Positions 52,847-61,725 of a DNA stretch of 64,000 nucleotides are shown here, one piece after another (within the stretch, counting starts at the first letter, position 1; every line of letters starts with the position of its first letter). Origin of the DNA: Sinomicrobium soli (lineage in GTDB: Bacteria; Bacteroidota; Bacteroidia; Flavobacteriales; Flavobacteriaceae). The translations under genes and the position numbers were made by a program. The notes under the pieces were generated by a model that searched no databases, was not told where the DNA came from, and saw nothing but the letters and a program-made list of their open reading frames with translations. The stretch spans positions 310,001-374,000 of the forward strand of contig NZ_QLNV01000004.1 in assembly GCF_003285545.1 (NCBI RefSeq). Reading direction: 5' to 3'.

Positions 52847-54646
52847 TTAGGCAATTTTATTGCGCTTCCTGTCGTTTTCCGTCAGGAATATTTTTCGCAG
52901 TCGAAGGCTTTGCGGGGTTACTTCGACGTATTCGTCTTTTTGTATATACTCCAGCGCCTCTTCGAGAGAGAATTTGATGGCCGGTACGATCTTGGCCTTT
53001 TCATCAGCTCCGGAAGAACGGACATTGGAAAGTTTTTTGGTTTTGGTAACATTGACGGTCATATCGTCTCCCCGTGAATTCTCACCGATAACCTGGCCTT
53101 CGTAAATATCTTCATTGGGGTCTACGAAAAACTTGCCTCTTTCCTGTAGTTTATCTATGGAGTAGGGAATGGCCTTCCCGTTTTCCATGGAGATCAGCGA
53201 ACCGTTATTTCTTCCGGGGATATTTCCCTTGTACGGCTGGTACTCCAGAAAGCGGTGCGACATGATGGCCTCTCCGGCAGTGGCGGTAAGCAACTGGTTC
53301 CGGAGCCCGATAATTCCTCTTGACGGGATGTGGAATACGCAGACCATGCGTTCCCCTCGGGGTTCCATGCTCAGCATTTCCCCTTTGCGCAGGCTCACAA
53401 ACTCCACCGCCTTTCCGGAAAGGTTTTCCGGGAGGTCTATGGTCAGTTCTTCAACAGGTTCGCACTTTACACCGTCTATTTCCTTGATGATCACCTGGGG
53501 CTGGCCTATCTGTAATTCGTATCCCTCGCGTCTCATGGTTTCTATAAGTACGGAAAGGTGCAGTACACCACGCCCGTAAACCATGAATTTATCGGCACTT
53601 TCGGTTTCTTCCACGCGCAGAGCAAGGTTTTTTTCCAGTTCTTTTTCCAGTCTTTCCTTAATGTGGCGGGAGGTTACAAACTTACCTTCCTTGCCGAAAA
53701 AAGGCGAGTCGTTTATGGTAAAGAGCATACTCATGGTAGGCTCATCTATGGCAATGGATTTAAGGGCTTCCGGGTTTTCTGCATCGGCAATGGTATCTCC
53801 TATCTCAAAACCGTCGAGCCCTACTACGGCACAGATATCCCCTGCTTTTACCTCGTTTACCTTTTTTCTTCCGAGCCCTTCGAAAGTATGGAGTTCCTTG
53901 ATGCGGGATTTCAATATACTGCCGTCCCTTTTAACCAGTGATACCGGCATTCCCTCGGTAAGTGTTCCCCGCTGAAGCCTTCCTATGGCGATCCGTCCTG
54001 TAAAGCTGGAGAAATCCAGGGAAGTGATCAGCATTTGCGGGGTCCCTTCCGAAACCTCGGGGGCCGGGATGTGTTCCAGGACCATATCGAGCAGGGGCTC
54101 GATGTTTTCCGTAACCTGCTGCCAGTCTTCAGACATCCAGTTGTTTTTGGCAGACCCGTAAACCGTGGGGAAGTCGAGCTGCCATTCTTCGGCCCCGAGT
54201 TCGAACATCAGGTCGAAAACTTTTTCGTGTACTTCTTCCGGTGTACAGTTTTCCTTGTCCACTTTATTGATTACCACACAAGGCTTAAGTTTGAGGTCGA
54301 TGGCCTTCTGCAGTACAAACCGGGTCTGGGGCATAGGCCCTTCGAAAGCGTCGACCAGCAGCAATACCCCGTCGGCCATGTTCAGCACACGCTCTACTTC
54401 ACCACCGAAATCGGCGTGCCCGGGAGTATCGATAATGTTGATCTTGGTGTTTTTGTAGGTTACCGCAACGTTTTTGGAGGTAATGGTGATCCCTCTTTCC
54501 CGTTCCAGGTCATTATTGTCAAGGATCAGGTCGCCCGTATTTTCATTTTCACGGAATAATTGACAATGGTACATGATTTTGTCTACCAGGGTGGTCTTGC
54601 CGTGGTCTACGTGCGCTATGATCGCGATATTTCTGATGTCCGCCAT
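52847..54646 (-). CDS. typA: Translational GTPase TypA/BipA
   Basis: The 599-residue ribosome-associated GTPase helps 50S assembly and stress growth. G motifs are [24 protein letters not shown] and NKVDKE. EF-G-like domains follow, with the TypA-specific C-terminal region to about 599. The ATG giving [15 protein letters not shown] is chosen; an upstream extension would cover the promoter. The -7 element lies about 65 bases upstream on the minus strand. Confidence 0.95.
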   Translation of the reverse strand: MADIRNIAIIAHVDHGKTTLVDKIMYHCQLFRENENTGDLILDNNDLERERGITITSKNVAVTYKNTKINIIDTPGHADFGGEVERVLNMADGVLLLVDAFEGPMPQTRFVLQKAIDLKLKPCVVINKVDKENCTPEEVHEKVFDLMFELGAEEWQLDFPTVYGSAKNNWMSEDWQQVTENIEPLLDMVLEHIPAPEVSEGTPQMLITSLDFSSFTGRIAIGRLQRGTLTEGMPVSLVKRDGSILKSRIKELHTFEGLGRKKVNEVKAGDICAVVGLDGFEIGDTIADAENPEALKSIAIDEPTMSMLFTINDSPFFGKEGKFVTSRHIKERLEKELEKNLALRVEETESADKFMVYGRGVLHLSVLIETMRREGYELQIGQPQVIIKEIDGVKCEPVEELTIDLPENLSGKAVEFVSLRKGEMLSMEPRGERMVCVFHIPSRGIIGLRNQLLTATAGEAIMSHRFLEYQPYKGNIPGRNNGSLISMENGKAIPYSIDKLQERGKFFVDPNEDIYEGQVIGENSRGDDMTVNVTKTKKLSNVRSSGADEKAKIVPAIKFSLEEALEYIQKDEYVEVTPQSLRLRKIFLTENDRKRNKIA

Positions 54647-54711
54647 TCTTTTTGACTCGGTTTTTCTGTTTATACTACGGTATTTTCCCTTTCCGGGAAA
54701 AAACAAGGGCG

Positions 54712-54719
54712 CAAATATA
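54712..54719 (-). promoter_or_regulatory. -7 element TATATTTG of typA
   Basis: Exact TAnnTTTG on the minus strand, 66 bases before the typA ATG. The -33 region is A/T-rich without a clear TTG. Confidence 0.45.
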
Positions 54720-54869
54720 AATCATATTCCCCTTTTTCAGCCATTAAATTATTGTTTTTTAAGGATATGCTGTTTTTTATTACCGTCGGCTCCGCAGTTT
54801 TTATACGGGCAGGTGGGGGAGCCCTGCAAATAAATATCGTGATTTTTCCTGCGTTAGTAGTGATTTCAA

Positions 54870-54948
54870 TATCTTTGAAACCTACTTGTACAGGGCCTGT
54901 ATGACGGGTAGGGCATACCGGGACCGTTTTCGGGGACCTGTAATTTTG
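54870..54948 (+). promoter_or_regulatory. Two -7 elements upstream of the natA-type gene
   Basis: TATCTTTG (54870-54877) and TAATTTTG (54941-54948) both match TAnnTTTG exactly. The second is 26 bases before the ATG. Between them TACAGGGCCTGTA (54889-54901) is a near-perfect palindrome that could be an operator. The rest of the typA-natA gap holds no gene. Confidence 0.4.
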
Positions 54949-54973
54949 TTGGATGAAAACTGAATAATAGCTT

Positions 54974-55909
54974 ATGAGCAACCTGCTGGAAGTGAATGAC
55001 GTTTCCAAAAAGTACGGATCGTATACCGCTCTGGACAACGTTTCACTACAAATTCCGAAAGGCAGTATTTTCGGATTGCTGGGCCCTAACGGGGCGGGAA
55101 AAACCAGCCTGATCCGTATCATTAACCAGATCACCTATCCCGACAGGGGAACAGTGCTCTTTGACGGGAAACCGCTGAACCCGGAACATATTGCCCGTAT
55201 CGGGTACCTCCCGGAAGAACGCGGGCTCTACAAGAGCATGAAGGTGGGGGAGCAGGCCCTTTACCTGGCCCGGTTGAAGGGATTGTCGTCCGGGGAGGCC
55301 AGGGAGCGGCTCAGGTACTGGTTCGATCGCCTGGAGATCGGTGACTGGTGGAACAAGAAAATACAGGAACTCTCCAAGGGAATGGCCCAGAAGATACAGT
55401 TTGTCGTTACCGTCCTTCACCGCCCTTCGCTATTGATCTTCGATGAACCTTTCAGCGGTTTCGACCCCATCAATGCTAACCTGATAAAGGATGAAATCCT
55501 CCACCTCAGGGATCAGGGCGCCACGGTGATCTTTTCTACCCATCGCATGGAATCGGTAGAGGAATTATGCGACGATATTGCGCTGATCAATAAATCAAAA
55601 AAACTGCTCGAGGGCAGGCTTGTGGACATCAAGAAGCAATACAGGAGTAATACTTTTGAAGTAGGGCTCGATGTCCCGGACCGTACTGCGATACGTGCTG
55701 AAATAGCACAAAAGTTCCGGGTAGCCGATGCGAGCTTCAAATCGCTTTCGGATGAGGTCAAGCTGAGAATACATCTGCCAGACGACCATGCGCCGAACGA
55801 TTTACTGGCCTATCTTGTCAACCTGGGGGTCGTTACCCATTTTGTGGAGGTGATCCCGAGTGTAAACGACATTTTTATCCGAACCGTAAAAGACAGTGAT
55901 GATGAATAA
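54974..55909 (+). CDS. ABC transporter ATP-binding protein (NatA-like)
   Basis: The 311-residue ATPase has Walker A GPNGAGKTSL (about 38-47), signature LSKGMAQKIQF and Walker B LLIFDEPF. A C-terminal DUF4162 segment (about 230-300) is typical of the NatA/DrrA class. It pairs with the overlapping permease gene as a two-component exporter. Substrate unknown; the NatAB class includes sodium exporters. Confidence 0.92.
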   Translation: MSNLLEVNDVSKKYGSYTALDNVSLQIPKGSIFGLLGPNGAGKTSLIRIINQITYPDRGTVLFDGKPLNPEHIARIGYLPEERGLYKSMKVGEQALYLARLKGLSSGEARERLRYWFDRLEIGDWWNKKIQELSKGMAQKIQFVVTVLHRPSLLIFDEPFSGFDPINANLIKDEILHLRDQGATVIFSTHRMESVEELCDDIALINKSKKLLEGRLVDIKKQYRSNTFEVGLDVPDRTAIRAEIAQKFRVADASFKSLSDEVKLRIHLPDDHAPNDLLAYLVNLGVVTHFVEVIPSVNDIFIRTVKDSDDE

Positions 55910-57242
55910 ACTGCCATTGATCATAAAAAGGGAATACCTGGCCAAGGTGCGCAACAGGTCTTTTATCGTAATGACCATTCTGAGCCCCCTGCTTTTTGTG
56001 GGAATGGCTGCCCTGGTATTTTTCCTGACCAAAGCCAATAACGATGATGTCAAGGTGATCGCGGTACTCAATGAAGGACAGTTTTTCGAAGACAGCTTCC
56101 GGAATACTGCTGCGCTTTCCTATGTGTCTTTCGAGGGGATGCCCCTGGAGATCGCCAAGGATTCTGCCCGGCACGAGGCATATTACGGCTTGTTGTATAT
56201 CCCGGACGGAGCCGATATAGAGCAGGTTACCGGGAATGTTGAGTTTTTCTGCCGGGAGTCGCCCGGAATAGGAATCCTGTCGGCTATGGAGGGTGTCATC
56301 AGCAATAAGATCAGGGAAGTGAAATTACGGGATTTCGGGGTGCCGGACCAGGTGATGCGGGAGCTCGGAAGCGGGTACCGGATCAATGTCGAAAATTTTT
56401 CCGGAGAGAAAAAACTCCGGGGGATCAACGAGATCAAGGCCATTATAGGGGGAGCCTTCGGCTATCTTATCATGATGTTTATCATCATCTACGGTGCCTT
56501 CGTTATGCGCAGTGTTATCGAAGAAAAGACCAGCCGTATCATCGAGGTGATCATCTCATCGGTAAAACCCTTTCAGCTGATGCTGGGCAAGATCATAGGA
56601 ACTTCACTGGCGGGAATCACACAGTTTCTTATCTGGACCGTGTCGGCGGGGGTGCTGGGGATGATACTGGCAGGGGTGCTGGGGATCAGTACGGACGAAC
56701 TGGGGCCCCATACCGTGTCGCCGGAAGCTGCGGAAGCCGTAAACGGGATGTCGGACGGCATCCGGGAAAACCTTCAGCCCTATATTGCGGAACTGCTGAA
56801 GATCTCCTGGGGATGGCTGTTATTTTCTTTTATCGTATATTTCGTACTGGGATACCTGATCTACAGCTCCATTTATGCCGCTATAGGGGCGGCGGTGGAT
56901 AATGAGACCGATACACAACAGTTTATGTTTCCCGTTATCACGCCCCTGATGCTGGCGATATATGTGGGGTTCTTTTCGGTGTTCAATAATCCGCACGGCC
57001 CCATTGCCGTGGCTTTCTCCCTGTTTCCTCTTACCTCACCCATAGTGATGCTGATGAGGCTTCCGGGAGGGATAGGAGAAGGAGGGGTCCCGGTATGGCA
57101 GTTTATTACTTCGGTAGTATTGCTGGTGGCGACGTTCCTGTTTATCGTATGGATCGCAGCACGGATATACCGGGTAGGAATACTCATGTATGGCAAGAAG
57201 CCGGGATACAAGGAGATATACCGGTGGCTGAGGTATAGTTAA
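55902..57242 (+). CDS. ABC transporter permease (NatB-like)
   Basis: The 446-residue permease has one N-terminal transmembrane helix (about 22-44), a large extracytoplasmic domain, and five C-terminal helices (from about 185), the ABC2_membrane_3 layout. The segment VIEEKTSRIIEVIISSVKPFQLMLGKI is the family signature (core TSRIIEVIISSVKP). It overlaps the ATPase gene by 8 bases. ATG codons two and one positions upstream are alternatives; MNKLPLIIKREYL is chosen from the family start. Confidence 0.92.
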   Translation: MNKLPLIIKREYLAKVRNRSFIVMTILSPLLFVGMAALVFFLTKANNDDVKVIAVLNEGQFFEDSFRNTAALSYVSFEGMPLEIAKDSARHEAYYGLLYIPDGADIEQVTGNVEFFCRESPGIGILSAMEGVISNKIREVKLRDFGVPDQVMRELGSGYRINVENFSGEKKLRGINEIKAIIGGAFGYLIMMFIIIYGAFVMRSVIEEKTSRIIEVIISSVKPFQLMLGKIIGTSLAGITQFLIWTVSAGVLGMILAGVLGISTDELGPHTVSPEAAEAVNGMSDGIRENLQPYIAELLKISWGWLLFSFIVYFVLGYLIYSSIYAAIGAAVDNETDTQQFMFPVITPLMLAIYVGFFSVFNNPHGPIAVAFSLFPLTSPIVMLMRLPGGIGEGGVPVWQFITSVVLLVATFLFIVWIAARIYRVGILMYGKKPGYKEIYRWLRYS

Positions 57243-57258
57243 TAAAAATACACGGTGT

Positions 57259-58116
57259 ATGGAAACAGCGTTTAAGGACATACTGGATTCTATAAACGAA
57301 TTCCTGTCGTATAAGATCTATTCCCCGGAAGGGAGCCCCGTAGATATCACGGTCGGGATTGTTGTGGCGGTTGTTATTGCCATTATGGTTACACATCTGG
57401 TACTGAAGCTCTTCCGGAAAGTGGTGACCCGGAATTACTCGGTGGCCGATAAAAACAAGTTTATAAGCATTTTCCAGTTTATAAAATACATCATCTATGT
57501 CCTGGTCATTATTTTTACCCTCGATGCGGCGGGCATTAATGTAACCGTATTGCTGACCCCGCTGGCAGCACTGGCGGTAGGTATCGGTTTTGCCCTGCAG
57601 CAGCTGTTCCAGGATATTATGTCGGGATTGCTTATCATTGTCGACAAATCACTCCAGGTAGGTGATATTATCGAAGTGGACGACAAGGTGGGCAGGGTAA
57701 CCAGTGTAAAACTGCGGACCACCAGGGTAGAGACCCGGGGAGGGCGGATACTTATCGTTCCGAATCATAAATTCATGTCCGATCCGTTGTTTAACTGGAC
57801 ACAGAATGGCAATATCATCAGGGATGATGTTAAGGTAGGGGTGGCTTACGGGTCGGACGTAATCCTTGTGAAGAAACTCCTGATGAAATGTGTTCGGGAG
57901 CATTCCGGTACCCTGGAATTTCCGGAGCCTTTTGTGCTTTTTGAGAATTTCGGAGATTCTTCCCTGGATTTTGCCGTATATTATTATATACCGGACAGTT
58001 TTTCAGCGCCCCTGATGAGAAGCGATATCCGTTTTGAAATAGACAAGGCCTTCAGGGAACACGATATTTCCATTCCGTTCCCTCAGCGGGATGTGCATAT
58101 GATCCCCCCGCAATAG
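57259..58116 (+). CDS. Small-conductance mechanosensitive channel (MscS family)
   Basis: The 285-residue inner-membrane protein has three transmembrane helices (about 30-50, 70-90, 95-125). The pore-lining TM3 is AVGIGFALQQLFQDIMSGLL, and the cytoplasmic beta domain starts near VGDIIEVDDKVG. It releases solutes under hypo-osmotic shock. It follows the permease by 16 bases, so it is probably co-transcribed with the exporter. Confidence 0.93.
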   Translation: METAFKDILDSINEFLSYKIYSPEGSPVDITVGIVVAVVIAIMVTHLVLKLFRKVVTRNYSVADKNKFISIFQFIKYIIYVLVIIFTLDAAGINVTVLLTPLAALAVGIGFALQQLFQDIMSGLLIIVDKSLQVGDIIEVDDKVGRVTSVKLRTTRVETRGGRILIVPNHKFMSDPLFNWTQNGNIIRDDVKVGVAYGSDVILVKKLLMKCVREHSGTLEFPEPFVLFENFGDSSLDFAVYYYIPDSFSAPLMRSDIRFEIDKAFREHDISIPFPQRDVHMIPPQ

Positions 58117-58179
58117 AGCTGCGGGGAAACCGAAGGAAGTAATAACAGCAAGGAGAAAACTTTAAACAGCAGATATATC

Positions 58180-59343
58180 ATGCCCGGAATTTTGGTAATA
58201 GAAGATGAAGTAGCCATCAGGAGAGTACTGGTGAAGATACTGGCGGAAGAAAGTAAGGAATACGAGGTAGACGAAGCGGAAGACGGGGTAGCCGGAATTG
58301 AGAAAATACGGAACAACGATTACGACCTGGTGCTCTGCGATATAAAAATGCCGAAGATGGACGGGGTGGAAGTACTGGAGGCGGCAGGAAAGGAAAAACC
58401 GGATATTCCTTTTGTGATGATCTCCGGGCACGGAGACCTGGACACTGCAGTGCATACCATGAAACTCGGGGCCTACGACTATATCTCCAAACCGCCCGAT
58501 CTCAACAGGCTGCTCAATACGGTGCGAAATGCCCTGGACAAGAAGGAACTGGTACGCGAAAACAAACGGCTCAAGAAAAAGGTCAGCAGGAATTACGAAA
58601 TGATCGGGGAGAGCAAGGCCATAGTGCAGATCAAGGAAATGATCGATAAGGTGGCCCCTACCGATGCACGCGTGCTGATCACCGGTTCCAATGGTACGGG
58701 GAAAGAACTGGTGGCGCACTGGTTGCACGAAAAAAGCGGGCGGGCCAAAGCCCCCCTGGTAGAGGTCAATTGCGCGGCTATCCCTTCAGAACTCATAGAA
58801 AGCGAACTTTTCGGTCATGTAAAAGGCGCGTTTACCTCCGCTGTAAAGGACCGGGCCGGAAAATTTGAAGCTGCGAACAAGGGAACCGTTTTCCTGGACG
58901 AGATCGGCGACATGAGCCTCTCTGCCCAGGCCAAGGTATTGCGTGCCTTACAGGAAAATAAGATTTCACGCGTTGGCAGCGACAAGGATATTAAGGTAGA
59001 TGTACGTGTGATTGCGGCAACCAATAAGGACCTGAAGGAAGAGATAGAAAAAGGAAAATTCAGGGAAGATCTCTACCACAGGCTTGCCGTTATACTTATT
59101 CATGTGCCTTCACTCAACGACCGGAGGGAAGATATTCCGCAGCTGGTAGAATACTTTAGCGGAAAAGTGGCCGCAGAACAGGGAATGGGGGCAAAAAAAT
59201 TCTCTCCCGAAGCCGTAAGGTTATTGCAGGAATACGACTGGACCGGGAACATCCGGGAGCTTCGCAATGTTGTGGAACGCCTTATGATCCTCAGCGGTGA
59301 GGAGGTGAGTGAGAGTGATGTAAAGCTCTTTGCCAGTAAATGA
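58180..59343 (+). CDS. Sigma-54-type response regulator lacking a DNA-binding domain
   Basis: The 387-residue protein has a receiver domain (1-120, phosphoacceptor Asp54) and an AAA+ sigma-54 activator domain (about 140-370) with Walker A GSNGTGKE (169-176) and a DEIGDMSL Walker B-type segment. The sigma-54-contacting loop reads GAFTSA (216-221) instead of GAFTGA. The chain ends soon after the AAA+ lid, LASK, with no Fis-type helix-turn-helix, so it may act without sequence-specific DNA binding. No sensor kinase adjoins it. I believe this form recurs in flavobacteria. Confidence 0.9.
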   Translation: MPGILVIEDEVAIRRVLVKILAEESKEYEVDEAEDGVAGIEKIRNNDYDLVLCDIKMPKMDGVEVLEAAGKEKPDIPFVMISGHGDLDTAVHTMKLGAYDYISKPPDLNRLLNTVRNALDKKELVRENKRLKKKVSRNYEMIGESKAIVQIKEMIDKVAPTDARVLITGSNGTGKELVAHWLHEKSGRAKAPLVEVNCAAIPSELIESELFGHVKGAFTSAVKDRAGKFEAANKGTVFLDEIGDMSLSAQAKVLRALQENKISRVGSDKDIKVDVRVIAATNKDLKEEIEKGKFREDLYHRLAVILIHVPSLNDRREDIPQLVEYFSGKVAAEQGMGAKKFSPEAVRLLQEYDWTGNIRELRNVVERLMILSGEEVSESDVKLFASK

Positions 59344-59347
59344 GGAA

Positions 59348-59484
59348 ATAGTCGGGAGCCGGAAGTCGGGAGTCGGAAGTTGTCATTCAGAACGCAGCGC
59401 AGCGGAGTGAACCTGCCTGCCTACCGATACAGGCGGGACTTCGTTCTGACACAAACTAAGAACTAAGAACTAATAAACTAAACC
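59348..59484. repeat. Composite repeat: GGAAGTC heptamers, TGTCATTC, AACTAA heptamers
   Basis: CGGGAGC CGGAAGT CGGGAGT CGGAAGT (7-base step) leads into TGTCATTCAGAACG, then after about 75 bases into ACTAAGA ACTAAGA ACTAATA AACTAAA ending two bases before the yaaA ATG. Confidence 0.65.
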
Positions 59485-60246
59485 ATGAAAATCGTCATAT
59501 CGCCGGCAAAGTCACTCGATTACGATACTCCCCTGCCTACAGGAAAATATTCGGACCCCCTGTTTTTAAAGCAGGCAGAACGGCTGCATAAGGTATTGAA
59601 GAAGAAATCTCCGAAAAAGTTGTCGGAACTGATGGGTATTTCGGATAATCTGGCTGAACTCAACTGGAAACGGAACCAGGAATGGTCTTTGCCCTTTACT
59701 CCCGATAATGCCAGGCCCGCAATATACGCCTTTAACGGCGATGTTTATGAAGGGCTGGACGGATACACCATACCTGAAGAAAAACTGGACCGGTTACAGG
59801 AGATACTTCGCATTTTATCCGGACTGTACGGGGTGCTGAGGCCCCTGGACCTCATGCAGCCCTACCGCCTGGAAATGGGAACGTCTCTTAAGGTCGGTAC
59901 AAAAGAAAACCTGTATGAGTTCTGGAGAAGCACGATCACCAAAACGTTGAATAAAGAGCTTGAAAAAGATGAGCTTTTTATCAACCTGGCCAGTAATGAA
60001 TACTTCAAGGCCGTAGATGCCAGGGGCCTTAAAGTTCCTGTGGTGACTCCGCAGTTTAAAGACTGGAAAAACGACCAGTTGAAAGTAATCAGCTTTTACG
60101 CCAAAAAAGCAAGAGGGCTTATGGTGCGCTATATTCTCGATACCGGGGCAAAAACAGTGGATGATCTCAAGGGATTTGACTATGAAGGGTATTCGTATAG
60201 TGAGGAGCATTCCGCAAAGAAAAACGAACTGGTATTTATACGGTAA
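59485..60246 (+). CDS. yaaA: Peroxide stress protein YaaA (DUF328)
   Basis: The 253-residue protein matches YaaA, which in E. coli limits free intracellular iron after peroxide stress and binds DNA. Signatures are MKIVISPAKSLDYDTPLP at the start, NGDVYEGLDGYTI, and LRPLDLMQPYRLEMG. It is the first of a short run with the UDG-like gene (29-base gap). No OxyR site is recognised. Confidence 0.92.
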   Translation: MKIVISPAKSLDYDTPLPTGKYSDPLFLKQAERLHKVLKKKSPKKLSELMGISDNLAELNWKRNQEWSLPFTPDNARPAIYAFNGDVYEGLDGYTIPEEKLDRLQEILRILSGLYGVLRPLDLMQPYRLEMGTSLKVGTKENLYEFWRSTITKTLNKELEKDELFINLASNEYFKAVDARGLKVPVVTPQFKDWKNDQLKVISFYAKKARGLMVRYILDTGAKTVDDLKGFDYEGYSYSEEHSAKKNELVFIR

Positions 60247-60275
60247 ACAACTCAGGAAGGGTACAGAGAAAAAAG

Positions 60276-60986
60276 ATGACCGGGAAAACCAAAAAGAGAA
60301 ACAAGGCCGCCTTGTTTAAACACGAACATCCGTATCCCCCTTTTATTCCGGAGGGGGCCACCCGGCTCATTGTCGGGACATTACCACCACCGCGATTTTC
60401 TACGGGCGAACTCAAAAAGGGAGATGTGGATTTTTGTTATGGCAGTATTGACGGACAATTGTGGGTTATCCTGGACCGTATATTCGGTCTCAACCTTAAA
60501 TTCGAAACCACGCCCGAAGCCGTTGCACAACGCAAGGCGTTCCTGGAAGTACGGAAAATAGGGATCTGTGATATTGTGGAACATTGCCATCGCGAAAAGA
60601 TAGATGCTTCCGACCTGGGCATGCAGCATGTGGAGTACAGGAATGTGCTCAGGTATCTCAGGGAGTTTCCCACGGTACATACCTTGTTGTTTACGGGAGG
60701 GAACAGCAAGAACGGCCCGGAATATTTTTTCCGGAGGCATTTGCGGGAGCACGGGATGAAGCTTGAGGTATTATCCGGTGAAGTTCCGCGGATACATTGT
60801 TTTACCCTCACCGGTGCGGACGGGAACAAACGGGAAATCCGGACTGTTTCGCTGACTGCACCTTCGGGTTCGGCCAATCGTGCCGTAGGAGGAATACCTT
60901 TGTACAAGGAACTGAAAAAGAAAGACCCCCGCTTTACGACCATTGATTTCCGCATAAGACAATACCGGGACTTTTTTCTCGATTGA
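60276..60986 (+). CDS. Uracil-DNA glycosylase superfamily protein
   Basis: The 236-residue protein fits the UDG fold. The opening catalytic-type motif is LIVGTLPPPRFS, and the second motif is TAPSGSANRAVGG, as in the MUG/SMUG-like branches. The usual catalytic Asp/Asn is not clear, so the activity on uracil or other damage is uncertain. It is 29 bases after yaaA and 28 bases before the response regulator. Confidence 0.78.
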   Translation: MTGKTKKRNKAALFKHEHPYPPFIPEGATRLIVGTLPPPRFSTGELKKGDVDFCYGSIDGQLWVILDRIFGLNLKFETTPEAVAQRKAFLEVRKIGICDIVEHCHREKIDASDLGMQHVEYRNVLRYLREFPTVHTLLFTGGNSKNGPEYFFRRHLREHGMKLEVLSGEVPRIHCFTLTGADGNKREIRTVSLTAPSGSANRAVGGIPLYKELKKKDPRFTTIDFRIRQYRDFFLD

Positions 60987-61014
60987 CCTGTCCTTAACCA
61001 TAAAAAACAATGTA

Positions 61015-61701
61015 TTGAAAAAAATCCTGCTCATAGAAGACGATCCTGCTCTCAATACCAATATAAAAGAAGCGCTCTCGGCAGAAGATCTGGAGGTGGA
61101 TACGGTATTCGACGGGTTACTGGCGGAGCGGATGTTGCGTAAGACCACTTTTGACTGTGTTATTCTCGATATCAACCTGCCCGGCAAGAACGGTTACGAA
61201 GTGTGCAGAAGTTTTCGGGAATACGATACCTCGACCCCGGTATTGATGCTTACGGCTTTCGGAGAACTCGAGGATAAAGTACAGGGCTACGATTGCGGAG
61301 CCGATGACTACCTGACCAAGCCTTTTTATATGCGGGAGTTGTTGCTGCGCGTAAATTCCCTGATCAAGAGGAGTGAAAATAGCCGGGCAGACAGGCAGGA
61401 TAAAGAAGTGCTTACCGTAGATGATCTCGTTATTTACCAGGCGCAGAAGAGGGTGACCAGGCAGGGAAAAGAGATTGCACTGACCCCGAGAGAATACCAG
61501 ATACTGCTAAAACTCATTGCCGGAGGCGGAGAAGTATTGTCCAAAAAAGACCTGGTGCGGGAGATATGGGGCCGGGCCTTTGACGGAAATACCAACACTA
61601 TAGAAGTGTATATCAATTTCCTTCGCAATAAAATAGATAAGCCGTTCGGTAAAGAATCCATTAAGACCAGGGTGGGATATGGGTATTATTTCGGGGATTA
61701 G
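61015..61701 (+). CDS. OmpR-family response regulator (CusR-like)
   Basis: The 228-residue regulator has a receiver (1-115; phosphoacceptor Asp52, switch Lys in TKPF) and a winged-helix domain (about 130-228) ending VRTVGYGYYFGD-like (here TRVGYGYYFGD). A TTG start is needed to give MKKILLIEDDPAL, since no in-frame ATG is available. The linked kinase and TolC-type gene suggest control of a metal or drug efflux system. Confidence 0.92.
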   Translation: MKKILLIEDDPALNTNIKEALSAEDLEVDTVFDGLLAERMLRKTTFDCVILDINLPGKNGYEVCRSFREYDTSTPVLMLTAFGELEDKVQGYDCGADDYLTKPFYMRELLLRVNSLIKRSENSRADRQDKEVLTVDDLVIYQAQKRVTRQGKEIALTPREYQILLKLIAGGGEVLSKKDLVREIWGRAFDGNTNTIEVYINFLRNKIDKPFGKESIKTRVGYGYYFGD

Positions 61702-61725
61702 GCCTTAAAAAATATAAGGATAGCA

